Shown in pieces: positions 25,832 to 34,715 of a stretch of 64,000 bases of DNA. The position numbers and the translations under genes are program-made. The stretch covers positions 1,550,001 to 1,614,000 of the forward strand of contig NZ_CP036282.1 of NCBI RefSeq assembly GCF_006974105.1. Reading direction: 5' to 3'. Under the pieces are notes generated by a model. It did not search any database, was not told where the DNA came from, and worked only from the letters and a program-made list of their open reading frames with translations. Each line of letters starts with the position of its first letter. Position 1 is the stretch's first letter. The stretch is from Rhodoferax aquaticus. Lineage in GTDB: Bacteria > Pseudomonadota > Gammaproteobacteria > Burkholderiales > Burkholderiaceae_C.

Positions 25832-26959
25832 TCAACTAAAGAAGCTCTTCAAGCGGTCGGTCCAGCTGTCGCCCGAGGGGGAATGCTTGCTACCACCTTT
25901 TTTGAAGGACTCATCCAACTCTTTGAGCAAGCGGCGTTGGTGCTCCGTGAGTTTGACGGGCGTCTCAATCGCGATGTGGCAATACAAGTCGCCAGGGTAG
26001 CTGGAGCGCACACCCTTGATACCTTTGCCGCGCAAACGGAATTGCTTACCGGTTTGGGTGCCTTCGGGGATGTCGATCGCTGCTTTACCGGCCAGCGTGG
26101 GCACATCAATCTCGCCGCCCAAGGCCGCAGTGACCATGCTGATGGGCACGGAGCAATGCAGATCATCGCCATCGCGCTCAAAGATGTCATGTTTCTTGAG
26201 GCGGATCTCAATGTACAGGTCGCCCGGAGGTCCGCCATTGGTGCCTGGTTCGCCGTTGCCCGCGCTACGGATGCGCATGCCACCATCGATACCTGCTGGG
26301 ATTTTGACTTCCAGCGTTTTTTGGCGCTTGATCTTGCCTTGGCCTGCGCACGCAATGCACGGCTCGGGAATGACCTTGCCCGAACCTCGACAAGTCGGGC
26401 AGGTTTGCTGCACGCTGAAAAAGCCTTGCCGCATCTGCACTTGGCCTGCGCCATTACAGGTGCCGCAAGTCTTGACCTGCGTGCCCACTTTGGCACCGGT
26501 GCCGTGGCACACATCGCAGTTGTCCCAGCTAGGAATGCGTATTTGCGCATCTTTGCCACGGGCGGCTTCTTCTAGCGTGACTTCCATGGCATAGCTCAGG
26601 TCGCCACCGCGGTAGACCTGTCGGCCACCGCCTGCGCGCCCGCGCTGTTGGCCAAACATGTCGCCAAAAATGTCACCAAAGGCTTCGGCAAATCCGCCAT
26701 AGCCTTCTGCACCGCCGCGCATATTGGGGTCCACACCGGCATGGCCGTGTTGGTCATAGGCCGCGCGCTTTTGCGCGTCGGACAGCATCTCGTAAGCCTC
26801 TTTGGCTTCCTTGAACTTTTCTTCAGCCACCTTGGAAGAGTCGCCCTGATTGCGGTCAGGGTGGTGCTTCATCGCCAGTTTGCGATATGCCTTCTTGATC
26901 TCTTCTTCCGGGGCATTTTTAGGTACTCCCAGAACTTCGTAATAGTCTCTTTTGGCCAT
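25832..26959 (-). CDS. dnaJ: Co-chaperone DnaJ (Hsp40)
   Basis: 375-aa DnaJ that delivers clients to DnaK and stimulates its ATPase. It has an N-terminal J domain with HPD at about 33-35 (KHHPDRNQG), a Gly/Phe linker, and four CxxCxGxG-type zinc motifs (about 141-203: [37 protein letters not shown]). C-terminal client-binding domains follow. It lies downstream of dnaK on the same strand, with a hairpin terminator between them, so some of its mRNA must come from read-through or its own start. Confidence 0.97.
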   Translation of the reverse strand: MAKRDYYEVLGVPKNAPEEEIKKAYRKLAMKHHPDRNQGDSSKVAEEKFKEAKEAYEMLSDAQKRAAYDQHGHAGVDPNMRGGAEGYGGFAEAFGDIFGDMFGQQRGRAGGGRQVYRGGDLSYAMEVTLEEAARGKDAQIRIPSWDNCDVCHGTGAKVGTQVKTCGTCNGAGQVQMRQGFFSVQQTCPTCRGSGKVIPEPCIACAGQGKIKRQKTLEVKIPAGIDGGMRIRSAGNGEPGTNGGPPGDLYIEIRLKKHDIFERDGDDLHCSVPISMVTAALGGEIDVPTLAGKAAIDIPEGTQTGKQFRLRGKGIKGVRSSYPGDLYCHIAIETPVKLTEHQRRLLKELDESFKKGGSKHSPSGDSWTDRLKSFFS

Positions 26960-26984
26960 GTTTTACTGCGCCCATTGATAACAC

Positions 26985-27022
26985 AAAAGCCGCGTTAAGC
27001 ACCTTGCAGTGTTTAACGCGGC
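26985..27022 (-). terminator. Hairpin terminator between dnaK and dnaJ
   Basis: GCCGCGTTAA and TTAACGCGGC form a perfect 10-bp stem, followed on the minus strand by TTTTG. The short U tract suggests partial termination that could set the dnaK:dnaJ ratio. Confidence 0.75.
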
Positions 27023-27049
27023 GCGTTTAGCTACCGTGGTAGAGGCTGC

Positions 27050-28999
27050 TTAGCCCTTCTTGACTTCTTTGACTTCTGCGTCGACGACGTTGTCGTCTGC
27101 AGGGCGTGAAGACTGTGCGCCGCCTTGCTCAGGGGCTTCACCGGCAGCTGCTGCTGCTTGTGCGCCTTCCTTGGCTTGTTGGTCAGCGTACATTTTTTCA
27201 CCCAGCTTTTGGCTAGCGGCCATCAGTGCCGCATTCTTTTCTTCAATGCTGGTCTTTTCGTCACTCTTCAAAGCGTCTTCCAAGTCTTTGATCGCCGCTT
27301 CGATCTTCTCTTTTTCGCCAGCTTCGAGCTTGTCGCCGTATTCGGTCAGGCTCTTCTTCACGCTGTGCACGTTGGAGTCGGCTTCGTTCTTCACGCGCAC
27401 CAATTCCAGCTTCTTCTTGTCGTCTGCAGCGTTCAGTTCAGCATCCTTCACCATTTGCTGGATTTCAGCTTCGCTCAAGCCAGAGTTGGCCTTGATGGTG
27501 ATCTTGCTTTCTTTACCAGTGCCTTTGTCTTTGGCGCCCACGTGCAAGATGCCGTTGGCGTCAATGTCAAACGACACTTCGATCTGAGGTGTGCCACGTG
27601 AGGCTGGTGGGATGCCTTCGAGGTTGAATTCGCCCAGCATTTTGTTGGCGGTGGCGATTTCGCGTTCGCCTTGGTACACCTTGATCGTCACCGCAGGTTG
27701 GTTGTCTTCTGCAGTCGAGAAGGTTTGCGCAAACTTGGTTGGGATCGTGGTGTTCTTGGTGATCATCTTGGTCATCACGCCACCCAGGGTTTCGATACCC
27801 AAAGACAGCGGAGTCACGTCCAACAAGAGCACGTCTTTACGGTCGCCAGACAGCACTTGACCTTGGATCGCAGCGCCCACGGCCACGGCTTCGTCAGGGT
27901 TCACGTCTTTGCGTGGCTCTTTCCCAAACAATTCTTTGACCTTTTCTTGCACCTTGGGCATACGGGTCATACCGCCAACCAAGATCACGTCGTGAATTTC
28001 AGAAGCGCTCACGCCTGCGTCTTTCAAAGCAGTGCGGCAAGGTGCAATCGTGCGCTCGATCAGCTCTTCCACCAAGGACTCCAGCTTGGCGCGGGTCAAC
28101 TTGATGTTCAAGTGCTTAGGACCTGATGCGTCTGCGGTGATGTAAGGCAGGTTGATGTCGGTTTGTGAGCTGCTGGAGAGTTCGATCTTTGCCTTCTCAG
28201 CGGCTTCTTTCAGGCGTTGCAGGGCCAAAACGTCTTTGCCCAAGTCCACGCCTTGTTCTTTCTTGAACTCAGCAATGATGAAGTCGATCACGCGTTGGTC
28301 AAAGTCTTCGCCACCCAAGAAGGTGTCGCCATTGGTGGACAGCACTTCAAATTGCTTTTCGCCATCGACATCAGCGATTTCAATGATGGACACGTCAAAC
28401 GTGCCGCCACCCAAGTCGTACACAGCGATCTTGCGGTCGCCCTTTTCGTTTTTGTCCAAACCGAAGGCCAAGGCGGCTGCGGTAGGTTCGTTGATGATGC
28501 GCTTGACATCCAAACCAGCAATGCGGCCAGCGTCTTTGGTGGCTTGGCGTTGTGCGTCATTGAAGTACGCAGGCACCGTGATCACGGCTTCTGTGACTTC
28601 TTCGCCCAGGTAGTCTTCCGCAGTCTTCTTCATCTTTCGCAACACATCGGCGCTGACTTGCTGGGGAGCCATGCGGTTACCGCGGACTTCGACCCATGCG
28701 TCGCCGTTGTCGGCAGCGGCAATTTTGTAAGGCATCAAATCGATGTCTTTTTGCACTTCTTTTTCAGTGAATTTGCGGCCAATCAGGCGCTTCACTGCGT
28801 ACAGCGTGTTGCGGGGGTTGGTAACGGCTTGGCGCTTGGCGGATGCACCAACCAATACTTCGCCGTCTTCTTGGTAAGCAATGATGGACGGTGTGGTGCG
28901 CGCGCCTTCGGCGTTTTCGATCACTTTAGGCGTATTGCCTTCCATGATGGAGACGCAGCTGTTGGTGGTGCCGAGGTCAATACCGATGATTCTTCCCAT
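27050..28999 (-). CDS. dnaK: Chaperone DnaK (Hsp70)
   Basis: 649-aa Hsp70. It begins [21 protein letters not shown], with the nucleotide-binding domain (about 1-385; [28 protein letters not shown]), the linker [19 protein letters not shown], the substrate-binding domain and a C-terminal lid. The tail ends in the acidic [14 protein letters not shown] expected of proteobacterial DnaK. The ribosome site CAGGAG precedes the ATG. It is the middle gene of grpE-dnaK-dnaJ and is presumably driven by the sigma-32 promoter ahead of grpE. Confidence 0.98.
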   Translation of the reverse strand: MGRIIGIDLGTTNSCVSIMEGNTPKVIENAEGARTTPSIIAYQEDGEVLVGASAKRQAVTNPRNTLYAVKRLIGRKFTEKEVQKDIDLMPYKIAAADNGDAWVEVRGNRMAPQQVSADVLRKMKKTAEDYLGEEVTEAVITVPAYFNDAQRQATKDAGRIAGLDVKRIINEPTAAALAFGLDKNEKGDRKIAVYDLGGGTFDVSIIEIADVDGEKQFEVLSTNGDTFLGGEDFDQRVIDFIIAEFKKEQGVDLGKDVLALQRLKEAAEKAKIELSSSSQTDINLPYITADASGPKHLNIKLTRAKLESLVEELIERTIAPCRTALKDAGVSASEIHDVILVGGMTRMPKVQEKVKELFGKEPRKDVNPDEAVAVGAAIQGQVLSGDRKDVLLLDVTPLSLGIETLGGVMTKMITKNTTIPTKFAQTFSTAEDNQPAVTIKVYQGEREIATANKMLGEFNLEGIPPASRGTPQIEVSFDIDANGILHVGAKDKGTGKESKITIKANSGLSEAEIQQMVKDAELNAADDKKKLELVRVKNEADSNVHSVKKSLTEYGDKLEAGEKEKIEAAIKDLEDALKSDEKTSIEEKNAALMAASQKLGEKMYADQQAKEGAQAAAAAGEAPEQGGAQSSRPADDNVVDAEVKEVKKG

Positions 29000-29101
29000 G
29001 ATTAACTCCTGATATTTTCAAAAACTAGATGAACTTAACTTGTGGCCTGCTGGTGATATTTCAAGTGCCCTTGCTGTGCTTAGGTGTTTAAACCCTTGGC
29101 C

Positions 29102-29118
29102 ACCCTTGGGGCAAGGGT
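29102..29118 (-). other. Hairpin between grpE and dnaK
   Basis: ACCCTTG-CCC-CAAGGGT is a perfect 7-bp stem with a 3-nt loop on the minus strand in the grpE-dnaK gap. No U tract follows, so it is more likely an mRNA-processing or stability structure than a terminator. Confidence 0.5.
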
Positions 29119-29142
29119 AAGCAGCGGCAACGACAGCTACTT

Positions 29143-29706
29143 TTACTTTGGCGCAGACACCGTCACCAAGGCGGGGCGCAGCACGCGGTCGTTGATGGAA
29201 TAGCCTTTTTGCAACACGCTGACGACTGTGTTGGCTTCTTGTTCAGAAGGGACCACGCTGATGGCTTGGTGACGATGGGGGTCGAACTTGTCACTGGACA
29301 AGGGATTGATGCTCAGCACTTTGTTGCGCTCTAGCGCAGCGCTGAGTTGGCGCAGGGTGGCTTGCGCCCCTTCGCGGATCTGGTCAATCGTGGCGTCTTT
29401 AATCGCCAAGCCCGCCTCTAGGCTGTCCACTACGGGCAGCAAGCTTTCAGCAAAACCCTCGACCGCGAATTTGCGGGCTTTCGAGATTTCTTCTTCTGCA
29501 CGGCGGCGCGCATTGTCTGCTTCGGCCTTAGCGCGCAGGTACTGGTCGGCCAGTTCACTACTTTTGGCTTGCAAGGCGGCTAGCTCGGCTTGCACCTGTT
29601 CCAAGAGCGCCTGCTCGTGTGAATTCTGGGCCGCGACCATGTCCTCGGTGCTCTGAAAGTCGACGCCAGCGGAAGAAGGGGGAGTAGGGGATTGGTGGTC
29701 AGACAT
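29143..29706 (-). CDS. grpE: Nucleotide exchange factor GrpE
   Basis: 187-aa GrpE, the ADP-release factor for DnaK. An acidic/unstructured start ([12 protein letters not shown]) leads to a long coiled coil (about 25-95; [20 protein letters not shown]) and the beta-wing domain with [21 protein letters not shown] and [26 protein letters not shown] 29706 is chosen because family similarity starts there and it lies just downstream of the sigma-32 promoter; the longer open frame would begin upstream of that promoter. Confidence 0.95.
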   Translation of the reverse strand: MSDHQSPTPPSSAGVDFQSTEDMVAAQNSHEQALLEQVQAELAALQAKSSELADQYLRAKAEADNARRRAEEEISKARKFAVEGFAESLLPVVDSLEAGLAIKDATIDQIREGAQATLRQLSAALERNKVLSINPLSSDKFDPHRHQAISVVPSEQEANTVVSVLQKGYSINDRVLRPALVTVSAPK

Positions 29707-29741
29707 GCGAATACTTCGATTTTGGAATAACAACCCGCGGC

Positions 29742-29769
29742 AATTTGGGGCGGTTGTGTGCAATTCAAG
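29742..29769 (-). promoter_or_regulatory. Sigma-32 heat-shock promoter of grpE-dnaK-dnaJ
   Basis: On the minus strand CTTGAA, a 13-bp spacer and CCCCAAATT match the sigma-32 consensus (CTTGAA, 13-15 bp, CCCCATnT) almost perfectly. It lies 35 bp ahead of the grpE start. This is the textbook control for this operon in proteobacteria that use RpoH. Confidence 0.85.
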
Positions 29770-29800
29770 GCAGGAAATAGCATTTTTTGCTACTTCCTGC
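29770..29800 (-). other. Hairpin after the FKBP gene
   Basis: GCAGGAA and TTCCTGC arms with an inner TAGCA/TGCTA pairing lie between the FKBP stop and the -35 element of the grpE promoter. There is no U tract. It may end FKBP transcription weakly. Confidence 0.45.
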
Positions 29801-29815
29801 ATTTGGGTGGGCAAA

Positions 29816-30169
29816 TTAGCCCGAAGTGCCTAAGAGCTCAACGTCGAACTTCAAGGTCGCGTTAGGGGGGATGACGCCACCCGCGCCGCGTGCTCCGTAG
29901 CCCAGATCAGCGGGAATGATCAAGGTGCGTTTACCACCTATTTTCATGCCGGCAACGCCTTCGTCCCAACCCTTGATCACCATGCCTGCGCCCAAACGGA
30001 ATACGAAAGGATCGTTGCGGTCCTTGCTGGAGTCAAACTTTGCACCCTGCGCGCCGTCTTGGAATAACCAACCGGTGTAGTGCACGGTGACGCTTTGTCC
30101 TTTGGTGGCGATTGCGCCTGTGCCTTCTTCAGTGTCTTCGTATTGAAGTCCGGATGCAGTGGTTTGCAT
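29816..30169 (-). CDS. FKBP-type peptidyl-prolyl cis-trans isomerase
   Basis: Single-domain FKBP of 117 aa without signal peptide, hence cytosolic. The active-site segments [13 protein letters not shown] (about 27-39), [32 protein letters not shown] and the C-terminal [23 protein letters not shown] are all present. It lacks an SlyD-type insert-in-flap domain. AGGA precedes the ATG. It sits just upstream of the heat-shock operon and may be read into it. Confidence 0.94.
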   Translation of the reverse strand: MQTTASGLQYEDTEEGTGAIATKGQSVTVHYTGWLFQDGAQGAKFDSSKDRNDPFVFRLGAGMVIKGWDEGVAGMKIGGKRTLIIPADLGYGARGAGGVIPPNATLKFDVELLGTSG

Positions 30170-30177
30170 TTGATAGT

Positions 30178-30235
30178 CCTATTGCTATTGAAAATGTAGC
30201 TAGATGCGCATGTTGAAAGCGCGCTGTAGCCAGAA
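30178..30235 (+). repeat. Dispersed GCTAT...ATAGC intergenic repeat, copy K (degenerate)
   Basis: Contains TTGCTATTGAAAATGTAGC and TGCGCATGTTGAAAGCGC in the same order and spacing as the better copies, but lacks the CATGGGCGC block. It lies directly upstream of the FKBP gene. Confidence 0.45.
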
Positions 30236-30257
30236 AACCCTAAATTATGCCGGAGAT

Positions 30258-30288
30258 AAAAAAAGACAGGCCAAGCCTGTCTTTTTTA
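30258..30288 (-). terminator. Bidirectional terminator
   Basis: AAAAAAGACAGGC-CAA-GCCTGTCTTTTTT is a compact perfect stem flanked by A and T runs, functional in either direction by sequence. It follows the minus-strand winged-helix regulator gene. Confidence 0.92.
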
Positions 30289-30329
30289 TGGGGCGTGACC
30301 CGCGGGCCGCCGCTAATGCCTACTTCGGG

Positions 30330-30641
30330 CTACTGTGCCTTTTTCGCTTGCGCATTGGACCATTTTGCAGCGAAGGTTTGCAGGTCCCCTAAGCGTTTAA
30401 GTAGATCCGCTCCCAGCGCAGTGACCGCATAGCCTTCGCTGCCATGCGTCAGGAGCCCAGCTTCGCGTAACTCTTTGACCCGAGTATTCAGCGTGTTAGG
30501 GGTGATGCCGCCGACGCTGTCTTGGAGCAAGCGAAATGTCTGTCCGTGCCCATCGCGCAGTGCCCACAAAACGCGCATGGCATAGCGAGACTCCAACAAA
30601 CTTAGCAGCTGGCCCGTAGCGGCCGATTCTTTCAAACTCAT
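30330..30641 (-). CDS. HxlR/MarR-like winged-helix transcriptional regulator
   Basis: Small DNA-binding protein of 103 aa. The core RYAMRVLWALRDGHGQTFRLLQDSVGGITPNTLNTRVKELREAGLL is a winged helix closest to the HxlR type, with recognition helix around 47-58. There is no N-terminal Cys of the kind used by redox-sensing HxlR members. It is monocistronic, with a terminator behind it. Target unknown; the intergenic region upstream (30642-30936) is the natural candidate. Confidence 0.75.
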   Translation of the reverse strand: MSLKESAATGQLLSLLESRYAMRVLWALRDGHGQTFRLLQDSVGGITPNTLNTRVKELREAGLLTHGSEGYAVTALGADLLKRLGDLQTFAAKWSNAQAKKAQ

Positions 30642-30936
30642 TAACTAACACTCCTCAATGCGATTTGTAACCGGCAAGCACACGAGCCACATGGCGATTT
30701 GCTATTTCAGCGCGGTTTGTTGAATCAACGGAAACTATATCGCAGTTTTTGGCATGCTACAAGTTTCATAGCTGGTTTCGTAGAAGACAAGGCAAGTTTG
30801 TGCGATAACGACGGCGCAGGGCATCATGGTTTTCCCGCGCTGTTGGTCTTGGAGATGCCCTTGACTTGTCTTTGTAGGTGTGAGGTGCTAAGGTTGCGCG
30901 GCAATAGCGATTTAGCTGGATCTATGGGAGATATTC

Positions 30937-31218
30937 ATGGTGTTCAATTTCGAGCAAGTGCATAACTACTACGAACGACTCATTTTCGAGGAAGTCGCAG
31001 TCCAAGCGACCTCGCACCCAGAGTTCACGATGGACATGCTCGCTGATGTTGCCTGTGTGGCGCTTAATCGCTTGCCCGCACGCTATGTACGCCACGATGT
31101 GGACATGATGTTCTACCTGACGGAAGGCGAGCGCCACGTGATTGAAAGCTCCATCGGAGACGCACTGAAGTTCGCTTTTGACTTTGTGCAAGAGCGAAGC
31201 AATAAACCCGCTCTCTAA
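30937..31218 (+). CDS. ComFB-like protein (possible cyclic-dinucleotide receptor)
   Basis: Small acidic protein of 93 aa. The sequence HNYYERLIFEEV followed by MLADVACVALNRLPARYVRHDVDMMFYL matches the ComFB family, in which the ALNRLPxRYxRH segment is the hallmark. ComFB-family proteins from cyanobacteria and other bacteria have been reported to bind c-di-GMP and c-di-AMP. GGGAG precedes the ATG at good distance. The gene is alone, with its 3' end overlapping the 3' end of aroE by 4 bp. The 295 bp upstream hold no gene I can support. The window also encodes a GGDEF-EAL protein. Confidence 0.75.
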   Translation: MVFNFEQVHNYYERLIFEEVAVQATSHPEFTMDMLADVACVALNRLPARYVRHDVDMMFYLTEGERHVIESSIGDALKFAFDFVQERSNKPAL

Positions 31219-32060
31219 AACGTTGCCTGCACTTTTGCCAGCAGGGTTGGCGTAATCTCCGGCCGCACCCCAAACCACGATTCAAACGCTGGGCGTGCTT
31301 GGTTCAGCAGCATGCCCAAGCCATTGATGGTGGTGTTCCCTCGCACTTTGGCTGCCGCTAGCAGCGGTGTCTCAATTGGTACGTAGATGATGTCTGATAC
31401 CAGAGCGGTGGACGGCAAGGCATTCAGTGCAATGTCTAAAGCAGGTTCTCCATGCATCCCTTGGTTGGTCGTGTTAACCAGCAAGTTGGCATTGGCAAGC
31501 GCATCATCGCGCGATTCCCAAGGATACGCTTGTACCGGTATGCCGAATTCCTGGCTTAGTTCTTGGGCCTTAGAGAATGTGCGGTTGAGCAAGCGGATTT
31601 CAGTGGCGCCATATTCGATCAGGCTGGCAATTACCGCACGGGCTGCTCCGCCTGCACCGAGAACCACAATGGGGCCAGCCTTGGCTTGCCAATCGGGCCG
31701 TACATCTAGCAGGCTCTGCATGTAACCAAACCCATCGGTATTTTTACCGGTCAATGAGCCATCTGGCTCGACCACAATCGTATTGATCGCCCCGATGCGT
31801 TTGGCCATGGGGTGTAGGTGATCCACCCATTGCATGGCTTCGACTTTGTGGGGAATGGTGAGGTTGCATCCGGCAAACCCCAACGCGGGCAGGGCCCGCA
31901 AGGCCTGCTGCAAGCGTTGCGCTTGCACGGGCAGCAAGACGTAAGCCCCTACTAACTGATGCTCAGCGATCCAGTGGTTATGGATAACAGGTGAGCGCGA
32001 ATGGGCCACCGGCCACCCCATGACACCAGCGAGTTTGTACTGAGACCTATCCGAGCCCAT
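31215..32060 (-). CDS. aroE: Shikimate dehydrogenase
   Basis: NADP-dependent reduction of 3-dehydroshikimate in aromatic amino-acid synthesis; 281 aa. The substrate site MGWPVAHSRSPVIHN (about 14-28) and NLTIPHKVEAM (with the catalytic Lys) are intact. The cofactor site GAGGAARAVI lies around 135-144 with NRT after it, and GMLLNQARPAFESWFG is typical of the C-terminus. ATG 32060 follows AAGGAT. A terminator hairpin separates it from rpoD upstream, so it has its own promoter. Confidence 0.95.
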   Translation of the reverse strand: MGSDRSQYKLAGVMGWPVAHSRSPVIHNHWIAEHQLVGAYVLLPVQAQRLQQALRALPALGFAGCNLTIPHKVEAMQWVDHLHPMAKRIGAINTIVVEPDGSLTGKNTDGFGYMQSLLDVRPDWQAKAGPIVVLGAGGAARAVIASLIEYGATEIRLLNRTFSKAQELSQEFGIPVQAYPWESRDDALANANLLVNTTNQGMHGEPALDIALNALPSTALVSDIIYVPIETPLLAAAKVRGNTTINGLGMLLNQARPAFESWFGVRPEITPTLLAKVQATF

Positions 32061-32091
32061 GATTGTGATCCTTACATATGGATGTGCTAAC

Positions 32092-32134
32092 AAAAAAATA
32101 GCGCTCTGCGCCCAAGGATGGGCGTAGAGCGCTA
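32092..32134 (-). terminator. Rho-independent terminator after rpoD
   Basis: A 15-bp stem (TAGCGCTCTGCGCCC with its near-perfect complement) is followed on the minus strand by T7. It lies 14 bp beyond the rpoD stop. Confidence 0.9.
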
Positions 32135-32147
32135 GATTTGCGCGTAT

Positions 32148-34394
32148 TTACAGTGTGTCTGTGAAGCTGCGCAGCTTGTCGGAACGGCTGGGGTGCTTGA
32201 GCTTGCGCAGGGCCTTGGCTTCGATTTGGCGAATGCGTTCGCGGGTCACGTCGAACTGCTTGCCCACTTCTTCCAAGGTGTGGTCGGATGTCATCTCGAT
32301 ACCGAAGCGCATACGCAGAACTTTGGCTTCGCGTGGGGTCAGGCTGTCCAAGATGTCCTTGACCACATCACGCAGGCCCGCTTGCATCGCGGCTTCCATC
32401 GGCGCGGTGTTGGCGCCGTCTTCGATGAAGTCGCCCAAGTGGCTGTCGTCATCGTCCCCGATCGGTGTTTCCATGGAGATTGGCTCTTTGGCAATCTTCA
32501 TGATCTTGCGGATCTTGTCTTCTGGAATCTCCATGCGCTCAGCCAACACCGATGCATCGGGCTCAAAGCCAAACTCTTGCAAGTGCTGGCGGCTGATTCG
32601 GTTCATCTTGTTGATCGTTTCGATCATGTGCACCGGAATACGGATGGTGCGGGCCTGGTCCGCAATAGAGCGGGTAATCGCTTGGCGAATCCACCAAGTG
32701 GCGTAGGTGGAGAACTTGTAGCCGCGGCGGTATTCGAACTTGTCCACGGCCTTCATCAAACCAATGTTGCCTTCTTGGATCAAGTCGAGGAACTGCAAGC
32801 CACGGTTGGTGTACTTTTTAGCGATCGAAATAACCAAGCGCAAGTTCGCTTCGATCATTTCTTTCTTGGCAGCGCGTGAGGCGTATTCGCCAGCGTTCAT
32901 ACGCTTGTTAATGTCTTTGAGCTGGTCCAGTGGAACCACGACGCGGGCTTGCAAATCGGTCAACTTTTGTTGCAAGTCTTGTACCGGCGGAATATTGCGG
33001 GCCATGACCGCGCTCCAAGGCTTGCCCGCAGCGGCTTGCTTTTCAATCCATTTGAGATTGAGCAAGTTGCTGGCAACCATATTGCCCATTTTGTCGCGGC
33101 CACTGAATTCTGCGATGAAGTGTTCTTGGGAGTACCCGCACTTGTCCACAATGATGCGACGCAATTCCCGCTCTTTCTTGCGGATGTCATCTACTTGTCC
33201 GCGCACCATATCGCACAAGCGTTCGATTGCTTTTGCGGTGAATCGGATGGACATCAACTCTTCGCTCAAGAGCTTTTGGGTCTTGACGTAATTGGGCGTG
33301 CCGTGGCCTTCTTTGTCGTAAATTTTGTGGATCTTCTCGAACAACTCACGCATTCTGTCGAAGCGGGTTAACGCTTCACCCTTGAGTTCTTCAAGTTTTT
33401 TGGTCAGTGCCTTTGAGCCGCCTTTGCCGTCGTCGTCGTCGGCAGCGTCGAACTCGTCAAAGTCTTCTTCGGCCACATAGTCGTCGGCTTCGTTAGGGTT
33501 GGTAAAGCCGTCCACCACGGTGGTGATGACGACTTTTCCTTCGCGAATTTCTTCGCCCAAACGCAGCACCTCTGCGATGGTGGCGGGGGAGGCAGAAATT
33601 GCCTCCATCATGGCCATCAGGCCGCCTTCAATGCGTTTGGCAATTTCGATTTCGCCTTCGCGGGTCAGCAACTCAACCGTACCCATTTCGCGCATGTACA
33701 TACGCACGGGGTCTGTCGTGCGGCCAAACTCGCTGTCCACCGTGGACAAGGCAGCTTCGGCCTCTTCTTCGGCTTCTTCTTCCGTGGCGGCAGTGGCGCT
33801 GTTGTTGTTGAGTAGCAGAGTTTCTGCGTCAGGTGTTTGTTCGTACACCGCTACACCCATGTCGTTCAACATGGAGATCACAACTTCCAGCGTTTCCGCA
33901 TCGACCAACTTGTCGGGCAAGTGGTCAGAGATTTCGCCATGGGTCAGGTAGCCACGGGTTTTACCGAGTTTGATCAGGGCTTTGAGGCGCAAGCGGCGCT
34001 TGGCCATGTCTTCTTCAGACAGAACGGTTTCATCCAGTCCAAACTCTTTCATCAAGGCGCGTTCTTTGGCCTTGCTGATCTTCATGCGCAGTGGCTTGAC
34101 CTTCTCGCCAGTGGCTGTAGTGGTCTCGGGTTCGCCAACCAAATCTGCTTCAATGTCCGACATATCCAAGTCGTCACCGCCGCCGGTGGCAGCAGGGGGC
34201 GCAGCTTTGGGCTTGCGACCGCGCTTAGCGCCTGTTTTGGGAGGGGCATCAGACTCTGACTCTGCGGAAGCCGCTGCCTTAGGAGGGCGGCCCGGTTTTT
34301 TCTTGGCGGCCGCGCCTGCGCTCAGCAGTGCGTCAGCGGCTTCTTGCAATAGTTGGGCTTTGGATTTTGGCAGAGTGGTCTTGGATGCTGGCAC
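32148..34394 (-). CDS. rpoD: RNA polymerase primary sigma factor (sigma-70)
   Basis: 748-aa housekeeping sigma factor. The C-terminal half has region 2 ([35 protein letters not shown]), region 3 and region 4 ([40 protein letters not shown]). The non-conserved insert between 1.2 and 2.1 is large and acidic. The N-terminal about 75 residues are Lys/Ala/Pro-rich with [12 protein letters not shown] histone-H1-like motifs, before region 1.1. The frame opens with GTG at 34394 and only a weak AAGAAAG ribosome site. It lies downstream of dnaG. Confidence 0.97.
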   Translation of the reverse strand: MPASKTTLPKSKAQLLQEAADALLSAGAAAKKKPGRPPKAAASAESESDAPPKTGAKRGRKPKAAPPAATGGGDDLDMSDIEADLVGEPETTTATGEKVKPLRMKISKAKERALMKEFGLDETVLSEEDMAKRRLRLKALIKLGKTRGYLTHGEISDHLPDKLVDAETLEVVISMLNDMGVAVYEQTPDAETLLLNNNSATAATEEEAEEEAEAALSTVDSEFGRTTDPVRMYMREMGTVELLTREGEIEIAKRIEGGLMAMMEAISASPATIAEVLRLGEEIREGKVVITTVVDGFTNPNEADDYVAEEDFDEFDAADDDDGKGGSKALTKKLEELKGEALTRFDRMRELFEKIHKIYDKEGHGTPNYVKTQKLLSEELMSIRFTAKAIERLCDMVRGQVDDIRKKERELRRIIVDKCGYSQEHFIAEFSGRDKMGNMVASNLLNLKWIEKQAAAGKPWSAVMARNIPPVQDLQQKLTDLQARVVVPLDQLKDINKRMNAGEYASRAAKKEMIEANLRLVISIAKKYTNRGLQFLDLIQEGNIGLMKAVDKFEYRRGYKFSTYATWWIRQAITRSIADQARTIRIPVHMIETINKMNRISRQHLQEFGFEPDASVLAERMEIPEDKIRKIMKIAKEPISMETPIGDDDDSHLGDFIEDGANTAPMEAAMQAGLRDVVKDILDSLTPREAKVLRMRFGIEMTSDHTLEEVGKQFDVTRERIRQIEAKALRKLKHPSRSDKLRSFTDTL

Positions 34395-34715
34395 GGTTGG
34401 GCTTTCTTGTCGGACTTTGAAGGGCTAACTGAACAGATGTGGCGCGTTTTGGTGCGGGCTGAGAACCTGATAACAAACAACGAGACTGCAGAACAGGAGC
34501 CTTCTACGTCGCTGAATCGACGCTCGTAGTTGGCGATGCAGGGAATTAGATTCCCCAGTGGCAAGATGGGAGGGCGAACATTTGGGATGCAGTCCTTGCG
34601 GTGAGGTGGCTGGTTGTGAACTCTGTCAACATTTAGCCTAGCCCGGAGGTGCTGCTGTCGCTCTTGCCGAAACAACCTCGTAGTATAGCTTGTATTCTTT
34701 TTTATACCAGTTTGT
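34395..34715 (-). other. dnaG-rpoD intergenic region (rpoD leader/promoters)
   Basis: These 321 bp hold no gene I can support. On the minus strand I see TTGACA (near 34628) with no good -10, a TATACT-like box near 34682, and a CGTCG-ATTCAG-CGACG hairpin near 34515. It probably contains the rpoD-specific promoters and a long leader. Confidence 0.4.

Noticed and set aside
29000..29070. Second CTTGAA motif before dnaK as a separate sigma-32 promoter
   Set aside because: The sequence 13-14 bp downstream (GCCACAAG) is a poor match to CCCCATnT.
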